From an uncultured Oscillospiraceae bacterium (GTDB lineage Bacteria; Bacillota; Clostridia; Oscillospirales; Oscillospiraceae): 64,000 nucleotides of DNA. Both the position numbers and the translations under genes were made by a program. Positions 16,867 through 25,775 of this stretch are shown here, one piece after another. Where the stretch lies: the NCBI GenBank assembly GCA_934565795.1, contig CAKTIM010000003.1:1-64000 (forward strand). Reading direction: 5' to 3'. The notes beneath the pieces were generated by a model. The model made no database searches. It was not told the origin of the DNA and saw only the letters and a list, made by a program, of their open reading frames with translations. Every line of letters starts with the position of its first letter. The stretch's first letter is position 1.

Positions 16867-17751
16867 TTACCCTGTAAACTGCGCTTTCAGCAGTTCGGCA
16901 AACGCCTCCACATAGTAGCCGGAGTTATCCTTTTTCCAAAAGGCACAATAGTTCCGCAGAATCGATTCTCCTCCCCGCACCAAGGGAAGCCGCACGATAG
17001 AGGCTCCCGTGGTTGGAAGGGCGGACGCCCCCTCCACCGGGAGGAAACCCTTGCGGCCAATGACCATCAGGCGCGCCTCCTCCATGCTTTCCGCATACAA
17101 AAACTCGCCCTGGAGCCCTATGATCGTCCGATAATATTCCTTCTCCGTTTCCCTCTGTGCCTGGGAAGCCACCAGGATGCAGGGAATGTTTTTCAGCTCC
17201 GGCGGGGTAATTTGGGGAAGCTGTGCCAACGGGCTGCGAGCAGAAATCTCCACATAGCTTTCGCAGGTGGTCAGCAGCAGATTCACATACTCATCCGAAA
17301 ATGCCCGCCGCTGGTCGTTCAGGATCAGATCTACTTCCTCCGAGCGCAGCATGGCATACAGTTCTTCATGATTTCCATAGAGAACGGAGACGGAAACATC
17401 CGGGTGTTTTTCCGAAAACAGTCCTAACGCATGATGAAACTCACTGCCGGTATAGCAGCGAAGATAGCCAATTTTCAGGCTTGCCTGATTGCCCTTGGCA
17501 ATCTTTGCAGCTTCGCTGCACATCCTTTCATAGTCCGCCGTCAGGATCAGACTCTTTTGATAGAAGTATTCCCCGGCCGGTGTCAGGGTAAAGGTGCGGT
17601 TTTTCCGTTCCAGAAGCAGAAAGCCAAGCTCTCGTTCCAACGCCTGCACCTGTTGAGAGATGACCGACTGCGAAATGAAATTTTCCTCTGCGGCTTCGGA
17701 AAAACTGTTCAGCCGAACAACGGACTGGAAGTATCTGAGTTGTTTGAGCAT
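16867..17751 (-). CDS. LysR-family transcriptional regulator
   Basis: The 294-residue protein has the LysR winged helix at its N-terminus (LRYFQSVVRLNSFSEAAEENFISQSVISQQVQALERELG). The periplasmic-binding-like effector domain follows from about residue 90. The length is usual for the family. ATG 17751 is preceded by GGGAGG; a GTG two codons earlier is less well placed. It is upstream of, and co-directional with, the SDR gene, which is its most likely target. The effector is unknown. Confidence 0.88.
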   Translation of the reverse strand: MLKQLRYFQSVVRLNSFSEAAEENFISQSVISQQVQALERELGFLLLERKNRTFTLTPAGEYFYQKSLILTADYERMCSEAAKIAKGNQASLKIGYLRCYTGSEFHHALGLFSEKHPDVSVSVLYGNHEELYAMLRSEEVDLILNDQRRAFSDEYVNLLLTTCESYVEISARSPLAQLPQITPPELKNIPCILVASQAQRETEKEYYRTIIGLQGEFLYAESMEEARLMVIGRKGFLPVEGASALPTTGASIVRLPLVRGGESILRNYCAFWKKDNSGYYVEAFAELLKAQFTG

Positions 17752-17961
17752 TTGCACGCCTCCCGTTTCAATTTCATATCAGTTTTTTTAATTATAGCGC
17801 AAAGGCGCAAACAAATCTACCGTTCGGAGTCAAAGAGCTTCCCTAAAAAACCAGCTCAGCGACATCATGCGAGCTGTGTATCAGGTGGAAAACATACAGA
17901 AACAAGAAGAATGATAGATTATGATGCGCTCTTGTATTTGTAATCTTTTCCCTCATAAAAG

Positions 17962-17996
17962 GAGCGGAAGCATTGCCATGTGCAGTGCTTCCGCTC
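17962..17996 (-). terminator. Terminator downstream of the unknown gene at 18012
   Basis: GAGCGGAAGCA and TGCTTCCGCTC pair over 11 bp. On the minus strand the stem is followed by CCTTTTATG. Confidence 0.6.
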
Positions 17997-18011
17997 TTGG
18001 TTTTGGGGTAG

Positions 18012-18398
18012 TCAGATCCCCGCGTTCTTTATTTCCTTAACGGTGATATCCACCAGCTCCATGCAGCGCTTTTTCTTGTTGCCGAAGGCGGCGCTCATGC
18101 TGCTCAGGCCATCGGTCAGGCTATCGAGGATGGCATTTTTTGCCATGTTTCCGAGGCCTGCCACCTCCGCGCTGCGCATGACGGTGAACTTTCCCTTTGC
18201 GCCTGTAATCCACACCTGGTTATTCCGATCAACGGGCGGGAATACGATCACGGAGCCGATGCCATGCTTTGTGAGTTCGGGAACGCCTGCTTCAAATTTG
18301 ACATTCTTCATTGCGTCCAGAAGCTCTGCCAAAGAAGCATAGTTTCCTTTCAATTCCAGCTTGACGTTTTTCACGCCCATCATTTCACCAAGTCCCAT
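18012..18398 (-). CDS. Hypothetical protein, 128 residues
   Basis: I do not recognise this soluble protein. It has a strong ribosome binding site (AGGAGG 7 bp before the start) and an ordinary mix of residues, with a beta-like centre (GIGSVIVFPPVDRNNQVWITGAKGKFTVM). No signal peptide, membrane segment or metal motif is seen. Its own terminator lies downstream. It may form a unit with the unknown gene at 18602-19198, which is co-directional and separated only by a copy of the dispersed repeat. Confidence 0.75.
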   Translation of the reverse strand: MGLGEMMGVKNVKLELKGNYASLAELLDAMKNVKFEAGVPELTKHGIGSVIVFPPVDRNNQVWITGAKGKFTVMRSAEVAGLGNMAKNAILDSLTDGLSSMSAAFGNKKKRCMELVDITVKEIKNAGI

Positions 18399-18438
18399 AT
18401 AAGTACCTCCTCATTTCTGTTTTATATTGAAAATCTTA

Positions 18439-18602
18439 GGGAAGTTCTGAATAAATCGGCAAGAGCTGGCAGCGAGGGATTTTGTTCCCAGGCAAAGGAT
18501 GGAAAATGGAGGAATACTTTGTGTATTCCCCATTTTTCATCCTGCGGCATGGGAGCAAAAGGCCCGCTGCCCAGCCGCAGGCGATTTATTCAGAGGTTCC
18601 CT
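18439..18602. mobile_element. Dispersed miniature inverted-repeat element, copy A
   Basis: The left end GGGAAGTTCTGAATAAATCG and the right end CGATTTATTCAGAGGTTCCC are near-perfect inverted repeats, with TA next to both ends. The inner stem is GGATGGAAAATGG (18497-18509) with CCATTTTTCATCC (18530-18542). The right end abuts the stop codon of the next gene. It carries no gene. Confidence 0.8.
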
Positions 18603-19198
18603 TATGATCTTCCGCCCTTTGGTGCGGCTTTGCGCTTTTGGGAAAGCTCGCCGTAAAGGACGAAGTCCTCCAGCAGCTCCTTTTCCAGCATCGCTGTGAT
18701 ATCGGTACTCTGGGGAACAAACACGAAATAGCAGTTTGACCTCTTTTTCCGCCCCCAGAGGATTTTGGCCGCATGCTGCCCATTTTTCAGCAGCCTCTCG
18801 GCCTCGCAATGCTGATCTGCCGTTGCCGCGCAGTCCAGATCGCACGGGACAAGCTCCGGAGTGGAAAACTGGATATAGTACGAGTACTCTGTCCGGCTTT
18901 CATCGTCAAAATTGTCCGATTCCTCCTCATACACCGCGTCGATATAGATGTCCGCTATAAACAGATCACCGTTTGCGATCAACTCCTGCGCGGTGCGCAA
19001 GCAATTCCCAAACATCTGCTTTTTCTGCTCTCCCAGAGCAGTCGCCACACTGGCGGGCACACTCTGCCAATTGAGGGAGGAAAGCGGCACCGGCTCCTTG
19101 GCCTCACGCCCGCAGGCGGTGCATTTCCCGCCGCTTAGCTCCTGACCGCAGAACAGGCAATAGCTTTTCGGATCCTTCTTTTTGAAAAAAAGTCCCAT
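18602..19198 (-). CDS. Hypothetical protein with N-terminal zinc-ribbon motif
   Basis: The 198-residue protein starts MGLFFKKKDPKSYCLFCGQEL and has two CxxC pairs (CLFC and CTAC, about residues 14-32) that would bind zinc. The rest, rich in acidic and aromatic residues, is not recognised. GGAGA lies 11 bp before the start. Its TAA stop is formed at the edge of repeat copy A, so the repeat probably inserted at or near the original end of the gene. The LuxR-type gene upstream is close and co-directional. Confidence 0.75.
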   Translation of the reverse strand: MGLFFKKKDPKSYCLFCGQELSGGKCTACGREAKEPVPLSSLNWQSVPASVATALGEQKKQMFGNCLRTAQELIANGDLFIADIYIDAVYEEESDNFDDESRTEYSYYIQFSTPELVPCDLDCAATADQHCEAERLLKNGQHAAKILWGRKKRSNCYFVFVPQSTDITAMLEKELLEDFVLYGELSQKRKAAPKGGRS

Positions 19199-19243
19199 GA
19201 TCGATCATTCTCCTTTTTAGCAGCTTAGGCTGCGTCCTTGCCC

Positions 19244-20740
19244 TTACAGCAAATTGATTTCTCTTCCCCGGTTGACGGCCTGCTGCCTGTTCTGCACCTG
19301 CAGCTTGCGAAAGATATTGTTGGTATGGAATTTTACGGTTCCCGTCTTTTTTCCCAGTCTTGCCGCAATCTCATCATTACTGAAGCCCTGGGCCATCAGC
19401 TGCAGCACCAGTTTCTCCGTCGCAGTCAGCGGCTCAAAATATTCCGCCGGGGATTTCAGATAATTCGGGAAATACCGGCCGACCTCAGAGGCCAGGGCCA
19501 TGAGCTGGGCGGTGAATTCATCCGCGCCCCGTTCCTGCTGGTAAACGAGAAGCATCTGCACCATACAGCTCCCCTCGTCCGCAAGCAGGCGGATATATCC
19601 GTGCTTTCTGGCAAGGGCAAGCGCGTTTTCCAGCTCCTCAACGAGGTGCTTTTTGTCATTGGCCTTCAGGCAGATAATGGCGGACAGCATATAGCACTCG
19701 CACAAATCCTTGTACCGATTCACCGGCGTCAGCAGTGTTATCAGCTGCTTGACAAGCACATGGGCAACCATGTATTTTCCCATCTGCAGATAGCACCGCA
19801 CCTTGACCAGGTAGGCATACATATCCATCATAAAGATGCCCTTGTTTTCATCCGGCGCGGTTTTCTCCAGCCATTGCCCCACCTCGTCCTGCCGTCCATC
19901 GTAGCAGGCGGCCAGGCACTCCAAGGCATTCAGGCTGCTGGTCAGCTCCTCCCAGCCCGTTTTGTGGATTCGGTCACGAATTTTCTCCACCAACGGCTTT
20001 GCCGTGCGTGTCTGCCCGTTTACGAGCAGAATCCTCATCTGGAGCGCCAGCGCCACAAACAGGCACCGCATATCCTCTTCCTGCTCCATAAGAGGGATCG
20101 TCCCCGTCACCAGCACAAGGGCATCAAAGCAGTTATTCTTCTGGTAGTTCCACTCTGCCAGGGCGATCTCGTATACGCCCGTCCCTCCATTGCCATAGAG
20201 CTTCTCCGCCAGCTCCACAACCGTGTACTTATAACGCTCCAGGTATGGCCCGAACCGTGTAAAATCCCGGAAGCCATTGATAATGCTCGGGCGGCAGGCA
20301 GTTAAGGTAAGGCTCCTGACCGGCGTCGCGCCTGCCTCTATCAGGCAGAACGCAATCCGCAGAAACAGAAAGTCATCCGTATAGGGCATGACCAGCTCTG
20401 CCATAACGCGATAAAAATCACTCTGGCTAAGGTTCTGAGGCTTAAAATGCCGGGGCGTTTTTCCCAGAAGCCTTACATACGCCTTTGCGTCCTCCAGTCG
20501 CCCCGCCATGGTGGAAAGCATGGCAAGGTGAGGAATCAATATTGGGTTGTTCTCGCAGGCCTCCCGTTCTATGGCCCAAAAGTATTCACGGCAATCCCAC
20601 AAGGCGGGCATAGAAAACGGATGCTTTGCAAATTCCTCCAGCACCGTCTGCTGAAGCGTTCCCTGCTTCTCCGCCGACTGCATGATGTGCAGCATCTCTT
20701 CCCTGGAGCGTGGGTAAGCCCGTTCTTCATTTTTCGCCAT
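19244..20740 (-). CDS. LuxR-type regulator with large N-terminal helical region
   Basis: The 498-residue protein ends in a LuxR/GerE helix-turn-helix (LTATEKLVLQLMAQGFSNDEIAARLGKKTGTVKFHTNNIFRKL, about residues 433-476). The preceding 400 residues are helical and Leu/Ala-rich, in the manner of the TPR-like arms of MalT-type regulators. The N-terminal P-loop ATPase of full-length MalT/LAL proteins is absent, so this is a short form. ATG 20740 has AGGA nine bases upstream; an ATG three codons earlier is too close to the site. The target is unknown. Confidence 0.82.
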   Translation of the reverse strand: MAKNEERAYPRSREEMLHIMQSAEKQGTLQQTVLEEFAKHPFSMPALWDCREYFWAIEREACENNPILIPHLAMLSTMAGRLEDAKAYVRLLGKTPRHFKPQNLSQSDFYRVMAELVMPYTDDFLFLRIAFCLIEAGATPVRSLTLTACRPSIINGFRDFTRFGPYLERYKYTVVELAEKLYGNGGTGVYEIALAEWNYQKNNCFDALVLVTGTIPLMEQEEDMRCLFVALALQMRILLVNGQTRTAKPLVEKIRDRIHKTGWEELTSSLNALECLAACYDGRQDEVGQWLEKTAPDENKGIFMMDMYAYLVKVRCYLQMGKYMVAHVLVKQLITLLTPVNRYKDLCECYMLSAIICLKANDKKHLVEELENALALARKHGYIRLLADEGSCMVQMLLVYQQERGADEFTAQLMALASEVGRYFPNYLKSPAEYFEPLTATEKLVLQLMAQGFSNDEIAARLGKKTGTVKFHTNNIFRKLQVQNRQQAVNRGREINLL

Positions 20741-20778
20741 ATCACCCATTCCTATCTGAAGCCCGGAGTTCCTCTATG

Positions 20779-20944
20779 AGGGAAGCTCTGATTAAGTCGG
20801 CAAGAGCTGACAGCGAGAGATTTTTCACCAGATGAAAGTATCAAAAGTGGAGGAATACTTCTATGTATTTCCCACTTTTGATACTGCACAGCTGGGGGAA
20901 AAGATCCGCTGCTCAGCCGCAGACGATTTATTCAGAGATTCCCT
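20779..20944. mobile_element. Dispersed miniature inverted-repeat element, copy B
   Basis: AGGGAAGCTCTGATTAAGTC at the left is mirrored by GATTTATTCAGAGATTCCCT at the right. The inner stem is perfect: AGTATCAAAAGTGG (20837-20850) with CCACTTTTGATACT (20872-20885). It lies upstream of the LuxR-type gene. Confidence 0.8.
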
Positions 20945-21059
20945 AATTTTATTTTACACCCTTTTTCCTCTTTTGTACAGCAAACTTTAGTTATGGAAAG
21001 TGCCAAACCTACAGCCAAACTCTTCTACTGCCGAAGTTGCGGAATTGATTTTGAAGCAG

Positions 21060-21845
21060 GTGATTTGTTCAGAGGTTCCCTTATGTATATGCGAACCAAG
21101 GGCAGAAATCCGTAGGGGCGGATACCAGCCGCCCGCAGCCCGCCGGTTTCGATAGCAGTAAGTTGAATGGCACCAGGAAAAACACCTGAGTCCCGTAGGG
21201 GGCGGCAACCTGCCGACCCTCAGCCTTGCGGTCTATGAAGCAGTAAAGAACACCGTATACCCTCAAGTATCCATCCCCAAGCTTCCCTGTGGGGGAAGCT
21301 GTCGCCGCAGCGACTGAAGAGGGCACTCAGGTGATGGTTTTGAGAGAGACTTCAGTTAAAAAGGTACAATGTTAAACACTCTGAGTCCGTAGGGGCGGAT
21401 ATTAGCCGCCCGAAAGGTAACGAACGTGAGCTGTACAGACGAACCGCTCAATCCCGGTACACAGCGGGGCGACAAATTGCCGCCTCCTACGGGCTCAGAA
21501 GCTTTTGGTGATGTCCATTTAACTGACAGTCCAATTCCGCGACGTTGCGGGCGGCTGATATCCGCCCCTACGGATTGACGGGTACCATTCAACTTACCCT
21601 TAATAAAGAACCAAGTGCGGTAGGCCCTCTTCAGTCAGCCCTACGGGCTGCCAGCTTCCCAAGGGAAGCTTTGGAGGGAGCGTCAAGCTGCCTCCATTCA
21701 ACGTACCGCTCTGTTCCGTTACGTTGCGGGGCGACAGATTGCCGCCCCCTACGGGCTCAAAAGCTTTTGGTTATGTTCATTCAACTAACAGCTCAATTAC
21801 GCGACGTTGCGGGCGGCTGGTATCCGCCCCTACGGGATCAGAATG
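21060..21845. repeat. Gene-free cluster of short palindromic repeats
   Basis: A partial end of the dispersed element (21062-21082) is followed by a series of short GC-rich palindromes. Two types recur in both orientations: one like GGGCGGCTGATATCCGCCC (for example 21551-21569 and 21811-21829), one like GGGGCGACAGATTGCCGCCCC (21728-21748). A third type with AAGCTTCCC...GGGGAAGCT sits at 21283-21300 and 21650-21672. A unit of about 85 bp starting ACGGGCTCA(G/A)AAGCTTTTGG is present twice (from 21488 and from 21751). No convincing gene is present in 20741-21934. Confidence 0.75.
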
Positions 21846-21934
21846 TTTTAATTTTCTCGTTTTTACCGGGAATTTACAAATATTTCTATTCTTGATTTGC
21901 ATTTATATAGTAAATTATGCGCTCCTGGTTTGGG

Positions 21935-22264
21935 TCAGGAGATGGTTTGGAGGTAGTCGCTGAGCTGCCGCAGCTCGGAGGCCAGAAGATAGACAAGCTC
22001 GGTAAGCTTGTTGGATTTTTTTACTTTCTCCGGGGTGTCCAGGGAAAAGCTGGCATCCTCAACCGCGTCCTCCACGCATTCGGCCAGGGCGGCGTAATAT
22101 CTCAGTTTTTCGCGCAGTGTGTCAAATACCTGCTCCTTTCGCTTCATGGTCTCCTGCTGCCTGTAGGGGCAGCAACGGTCGTCGGTATCCATCCTTTTCT
22201 CTTCCTCCTTGGGGTCTACCAAATTGGCTTTCGCGGAACACTGCGGGTTGATTTCATATTTCAT
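21935..22264 (-). CDS. Hypothetical helical protein, 109 residues
   Basis: I do not recognise this protein. It is charged and mainly helical, begins MKYEINPQCSAKANLVDPKEEEKR, and has two cysteines in RCCPYRQQE. AGGAGG precedes the start. It is divergent from the small ribbon-helix-helix-like gene at 22440, with that gene's operator-rich control region between them. Confidence 0.65.
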   Translation of the reverse strand: MKYEINPQCSAKANLVDPKEEEKRMDTDDRCCPYRQQETMKRKEQVFDTLREKLRYYAALAECVEDAVEDASFSLDTPEKVKKSNKLTELVYLLASELRQLSDYLQTIS

Positions 22265-22320
22265 TTCGTTCTACCTCCTGTTTTTGGTTGTAATGTCCCT
22301 TCGTGTTTGTATTGTAATCT

Positions 22321-22417
22321 ATCGGGTACGATATATCAAGATGGAATATTGTATAAATCTATCGTACCCAATATGTGCATCTTCTATATTGTGCACGATA
22401 TATCGTTGTGGTATAAT
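22321..22417 (+). promoter_or_regulatory. Promoter with repeated operator-like sequences
   Basis: TTGTGC (22389-22394) and TATAAT (22412-22417) are 17 bp apart. The spacer contains the palindrome CGATATATCG. Related sequences lie just upstream: GGGTACGATATATC near 22323 and ATCGTACCC near 22361. The layout suggests repression by the small DNA-binding protein encoded downstream. Confidence 0.6.
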
Positions 22418-22439
22418 ACAGGCAAAAGGGGGCGTATCC

Positions 22440-22649
22440 ATGCCAGTATCAAAGGCGCAGCAAAAGGCTGTTTCAAAATATATGAAGGAAAACTACGATG
22501 AATTAAAGGTCAGAATTCCAAAGGGACAGAAAGAACCAATAAAGGCCCACGCAGAGGCCCAGGGTGAAAGCCTGAATGCCTTTACCTATCGGGCGATCGT
22601 TAACCAGATGGAGCGTGACAATGCAGCAGGCAGCGTATCCAAAGAATAA
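22440..22649 (+). CDS. Small ribbon-helix-helix-like DNA-binding protein
   Basis: The 69-residue protein has a short beta-like stretch (DELKVRIPKGQKEPIKAHAEAQGESLNAFTYRAIVNQM) in the pattern of Arc/MetJ-type proteins. There the strand contacts DNA and two helices form the dimer. AAAGGGGG precedes ATG 22440. Operator-like palindromes overlap its own promoter, so autoregulation is likely. No toxin gene is seen beside it. It could be an orphan antitoxin or a remnant of a mobile element. Confidence 0.7.
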   Translation: MPVSKAQQKAVSKYMKENYDELKVRIPKGQKEPIKAHAEAQGESLNAFTYRAIVNQMERDNAAGSVSKE

Positions 22650-22700
22650 ACGTGCCGCTATGGGTGCCATTGATTTAAAGCACCCTCGCCCTGAACGACA

Positions 22701-22750
22701 CCCCCTCAGTCAGCCCATTTGGGCTGCCAGCTCCCCCATCGGGGAGCCAA
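22701..22750. repeat. Short palindromic repeat, same family as in the 21 kb cluster
   Basis: The segment CTCAGTCAGCCCATTTGGGCTG followed by GCTCCCCCATCGGGGAGC matches the type at 21630-21672. It holds no gene. Confidence 0.55.
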
Positions 22751-22800
22751 GTGAATGGCTCTGATGGTGGGTAACGGCCAAAGCGCCACCCTTTCAATGG

Positions 22801-22829
22801 TTGCAAACAGAATGAGGAAATGCTATACT
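22801..22829 (+). promoter_or_regulatory. Promoter of the tag-metY-metA operon
   Basis: TTGCAA (22801-22806) and TATACT (22824-22829) are 17 bp apart, about 40 bp upstream of tag. I see no SAM riboswitch or T-box between it and metY. Confidence 0.6.
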
Positions 22830-22867
22830 TGAACCAACACACCGCCGGAGAAAGAGAGGAAATGCGG

Positions 22868-23470
22868 ATGGAGCGTTGTCCCTGGTGCCTGGGTACGGAG
22901 AAGATGACCCGTTATCACGATGAGGAATGGGGTGTTCCCCTCTTCGATGACCGCAAGCAGTTTGAATTTCTGATGCTGGAGGCCATGCAGTGCGGGCTGA
23001 GCTGGAATTTAATGATTGAAAAGCGGGAGATTTTCCGCAGCTGCTTTGATGGATTTGACTACGACAAGATCGCCGCCTATACCCAGGCGGATGTGCAGCG
23101 GATTCTGGATACCCCCGGCATGATTCGTTCGCCTCGCAAGATAAACGCCGTCATTGGCAACGCCCGGGCCTTTCAGGCGCTGCGCGGGGAGTTCGGCTCC
23201 TTCAGCGATTGGCTCTGGGGCTTTGCCCAGCACAAAACCATCCTGTATGACGGCCACAGTCAGGGGCGGCTCCCGGCGGCCAATGCCCTGTCGGATGCCG
23301 TGGCCAAGGAGCTGAAGCGCCGGGGCTTTAAATACCTGGGCAGCATCACGGTATATTCCCATTTGCAGGCCTGCGGCATCATCAATGACCATCTGGAGGG
23401 CTGTTTCCGCTATGGGGACATTCTGGAGCACTACCCGGTGCAGCATTGCAGGCCCGAAGCAGAACGATAA
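22868..23470 (+). CDS. tag: DNA-3-methyladenine glycosylase I
   Basis: The 200-residue enzyme removes 3-methyladenine from alkylated DNA. It begins with the family's zinc-binding N-terminus (MERCPWCLG, then YHDEEWGVP). It continues with FEFLMLEAMQCGLSWNLMIEKRE and ends with the Cys/His pair of the zinc site (SHLQACGIINDHLEGCFR). The length is typical. ATG 22868 is 8 bp from AGAGG; an ATG six bases earlier is too close. It is the first gene of an operon with metY and metA, an unusual pairing of repair and methionine genes. Confidence 0.93.
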   Translation: MERCPWCLGTEKMTRYHDEEWGVPLFDDRKQFEFLMLEAMQCGLSWNLMIEKREIFRSCFDGFDYDKIAAYTQADVQRILDTPGMIRSPRKINAVIGNARAFQALRGEFGSFSDWLWGFAQHKTILYDGHSQGRLPAANALSDAVAKELKRRGFKYLGSITVYSHLQACGIINDHLEGCFRYGDILEHYPVQHCRPEAER

Positions 23471-23493
23471 CGATTGAATGGAGTGTGAATCCC

Positions 23494-24774
23494 ATGTCCA
23501 GCTATGAATTTGATACCAAGTGCATCCAGTCCGGCTATCATCCCGGAAACGGAGAGCCCCGCACCCTGCCCATCTATCAGAGCACCACATATAAATACGA
23601 CAATGCCGACACCTTGGGGCAGCTGTTTGACCTGAAGGCAGAGGGGCATATGTATTCCCGCATTTCCAACCCCACCCTGGCGGCGGTGGAGGAAAAGCTT
23701 GCAGACCTGGAGGGCGGCGTGGGGGCCATGCTGGTGTCCTCCGGCCAGAGCGCCAACCTGCTGGCAGTGTTCAATATCTGCTCCGCCGGGCAGAACCTGA
23801 TCGCCATGAACAATATCTATGGCGGCACCATCAATCTGCTGTCCGTCACCCTGGCGCGGATGGGCATCGAGGTGCGCTATATCAATGACAAAATGACCGA
23901 CGAGCAGGTGGATGCTCTCTTTGACGGCAACACCCGCCTGGTTTTCGGCGAGACCATTGCCAATCCCGCCCTGACCGTGCTGGATATCTCCCGCTATGCG
24001 GCCACTGCCCATCGGCATGGCGTCCCCCTGGTGGTGGACAACACCTTTGCCACGCCCCTGCTGTGCCGCCCCTTTGAATTCGGCGCGGACATTGTGACCC
24101 ACTCCACCAGTAAATACATGGACGGCCATGCCAATGTGCTGGGCGGCGTGGTGATCGACAGCGGCAATTTTGACTGGGAGGGCAGCGGTAAATTCCCGGA
24201 GCTGACCACCCCGGATGAGAGCTATCACGGGGTGGTGTACACCCGGCAGTTTGGCAAAGCGGCCTATGTCACCAAGGCCAGGGTGCAGCTGCTGCGGGAC
24301 TTTGGCTGCACCATGGCCCCCATCGCGGCATATCTGCTGAATCTGGGTCTGGAATCCATGCCGCTGCGGGTTCGCAGGCACAGTGAAAACGCCCTGGAGG
24401 TGGCCAAATTCCTGGAGACCCAGCCCCAGGTGCTGTGGGTCAACTATCCCAAGCTGCCCTCCAGCCCCTATTATCCTCTGGCGGAAAAGTATCTGCCCCT
24501 GGGGGCCTCCGGCGTGGTCTCCTTCGGTGTCCAGGGCGGCCGGGAGGCGGCAATGAAATTGATGAACAGCCTGCGTCTGGCTCAGATCGTGGTACACGTG
24601 GCAGACGCCCGCACCTGTGTGCTCCACCCCGCCAGCACCACCCACCGCCAGCTGACCGATCAGCAGCTTGCCGATTCCGGCATCGGGCCGGAGTTCATCC
24701 GCTTCTCCGTGGGCATCGAGGATGTCCGGGATATTATCGCGGACTTGAAGCAGGCCCTGGCGCAGCTGGGCTGA
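23494..24774 (+). CDS. metY: O-acetylhomoserine sulfhydrylase (PLP-dependent)
   Basis: The 426-residue enzyme of the Cys/Met metabolism PLP family carries the PLP lysine in HSTSKYMDGH and the N-terminal motif TLPIYQSTTYKYDNADTLGQLF. It also has SRISNPTLAAVEEKLADLEGG. The long insert SGKFPELTTPDESYHG and the total length point to the MetY type, which makes homocysteine from O-acetylhomoserine and sulfide, over the shorter cystathionine synthases. The adjacent acetyl-type MetA supplies its substrate. The gap to tag is 23 bp, to metA 18 bp. Confidence 0.9.
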   Translation: MSSYEFDTKCIQSGYHPGNGEPRTLPIYQSTTYKYDNADTLGQLFDLKAEGHMYSRISNPTLAAVEEKLADLEGGVGAMLVSSGQSANLLAVFNICSAGQNLIAMNNIYGGTINLLSVTLARMGIEVRYINDKMTDEQVDALFDGNTRLVFGETIANPALTVLDISRYAATAHRHGVPLVVDNTFATPLLCRPFEFGADIVTHSTSKYMDGHANVLGGVVIDSGNFDWEGSGKFPELTTPDESYHGVVYTRQFGKAAYVTKARVQLLRDFGCTMAPIAAYLLNLGLESMPLRVRRHSENALEVAKFLETQPQVLWVNYPKLPSSPYYPLAEKYLPLGASGVVSFGVQGGREAAMKLMNSLRLAQIVVHVADARTCVLHPASTTHRQLTDQQLADSGIGPEFIRFSVGIEDVRDIIADLKQALAQLG

Positions 24775-24792
24775 CAAAAGGAGAATTTCTGA

Positions 24793-25731
24793 ATGCCCAT
24801 CCGAATTCCCAACCACCTCCCGGCCAGGGGGATCCTGGAGGGGGAAAATATCTTCGTCATGTCCGAGTCAAGGGCGGAATCCCAGCAGATTCGTCCCCTG
24901 CGGATTGGCCTGCTGAACCTGATGCCCACCAAGATCACCACCGAGACTCAGCTGTCCCGGCTGTTGGGCAATACGCCTCTGCAGGTGGAGCTGTTCCTCA
25001 TTCAGGTGTCCTCCCACAAGCCTAAAAACACCCCTCAGGAGCACATGATCGCCTTCTACCGCTCCTTTGAGGAGATCGAGCAGGAGTATTTCGACGGCTT
25101 CATCATCACCGGCGCGCCGGTGGAGAAGCTGGAATTTGAGCAGGTGGAATACTGGCCGGAGCTGTGCCGCATCATGGAGTGGACAAAAACCCATGTCCAC
25201 AGCACCCTGCACATCTGCTGGGGCGCGCAGGCGGCGCTGTACTACCATTACGGCGTACAAAAGGTGCTGCTGCCGCAAAAGCTCTTCGGCGTCTACCCCC
25301 ACCGGGTGCTGTATAAGAATCCCATTTTGCTGCGGGGCTTCGACGATGAATTCTGGGTGCCCCATTCCCGCCACACCACCGTGCGGTGGGAGGATGTGGA
25401 GGCCGTCCCGGAGATCAAAATTCTGGCCGGCTCCCGGCAGGCCGGGCTGTACGCCATGTCCACCCAGTACGGCCGCCAGCTGTTCATCACTGGCCATGCG
25501 GAATATGATGCTGAGACCCTGGGGCAGGAATACCGGCGGGACAGGGCGGCGGGGCTGCCCATCGCCGTCCCCGAAAACTACTACCCCAACGACGACGACA
25601 CCCAGCCCCCCATCGTCCGCTGGCGCGGACACGCCAACCTGCTCTTCTCCAACTGGCTCAATTACATCGTCTACCAGACCGTCCCCTACGACGTCATGGC
25701 CGTGGGCCGGGGAGAGCGGACGGAATCGTAA
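24793..25731 (+). CDS. metA: Homoserine O-acetyltransferase, MetA type
   Basis: The 312-residue enzyme activates homoserine for methionine synthesis. The catalytic Cys is at 142 (LHICWGAQ), and the His and Glu of the triad are in ITGHAEYD. Residue 111 is Glu (GAPVEKLEF). In the MetA family Glu at this position goes with acetyl-CoA use and Gly with succinyl-CoA, so the enzyme should be an acetyltransferase despite its usual annotation as succinyltransferase. This agrees with the MetY gene immediately upstream. A terminator follows. Confidence 0.93.
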   Translation: MPIRIPNHLPARGILEGENIFVMSESRAESQQIRPLRIGLLNLMPTKITTETQLSRLLGNTPLQVELFLIQVSSHKPKNTPQEHMIAFYRSFEEIEQEYFDGFIITGAPVEKLEFEQVEYWPELCRIMEWTKTHVHSTLHICWGAQAALYYHYGVQKVLLPQKLFGVYPHRVLYKNPILLRGFDDEFWVPHSRHTTVRWEDVEAVPEIKILAGSRQAGLYAMSTQYGRQLFITGHAEYDAETLGQEYRRDRAAGLPIAVPENYYPNDDDTQPPIVRWRGHANLLFSNWLNYIVYQTVPYDVMAVGRGERTES

Positions 25732-25771
25732 AAAACCTGCCATCCCGAAAGCAAACGGGGTGGCAGGTTTT
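25732..25771 (+). terminator. Terminator of the tag-metY-metA operon
   Basis: AAAACCTGCCATCCCG and CGGGGTGGCAGGTTTT pair around an 8-nt loop immediately after the metA stop. Confidence 0.85.
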
Positions 25772-25775
25772 GTTA

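Noticed and set aside
21060..21845. CRISPR array
   Set aside because: Repeats are palindromic, of several types, in both orientations and irregularly spaced. There is no constant repeat/unique spacer pattern and no cas gene.
23471..23493. SAM riboswitch or S-box before metY
   Set aside because: The gap is only 23 bp, and the operon promoter region before tag shows no S-box features.
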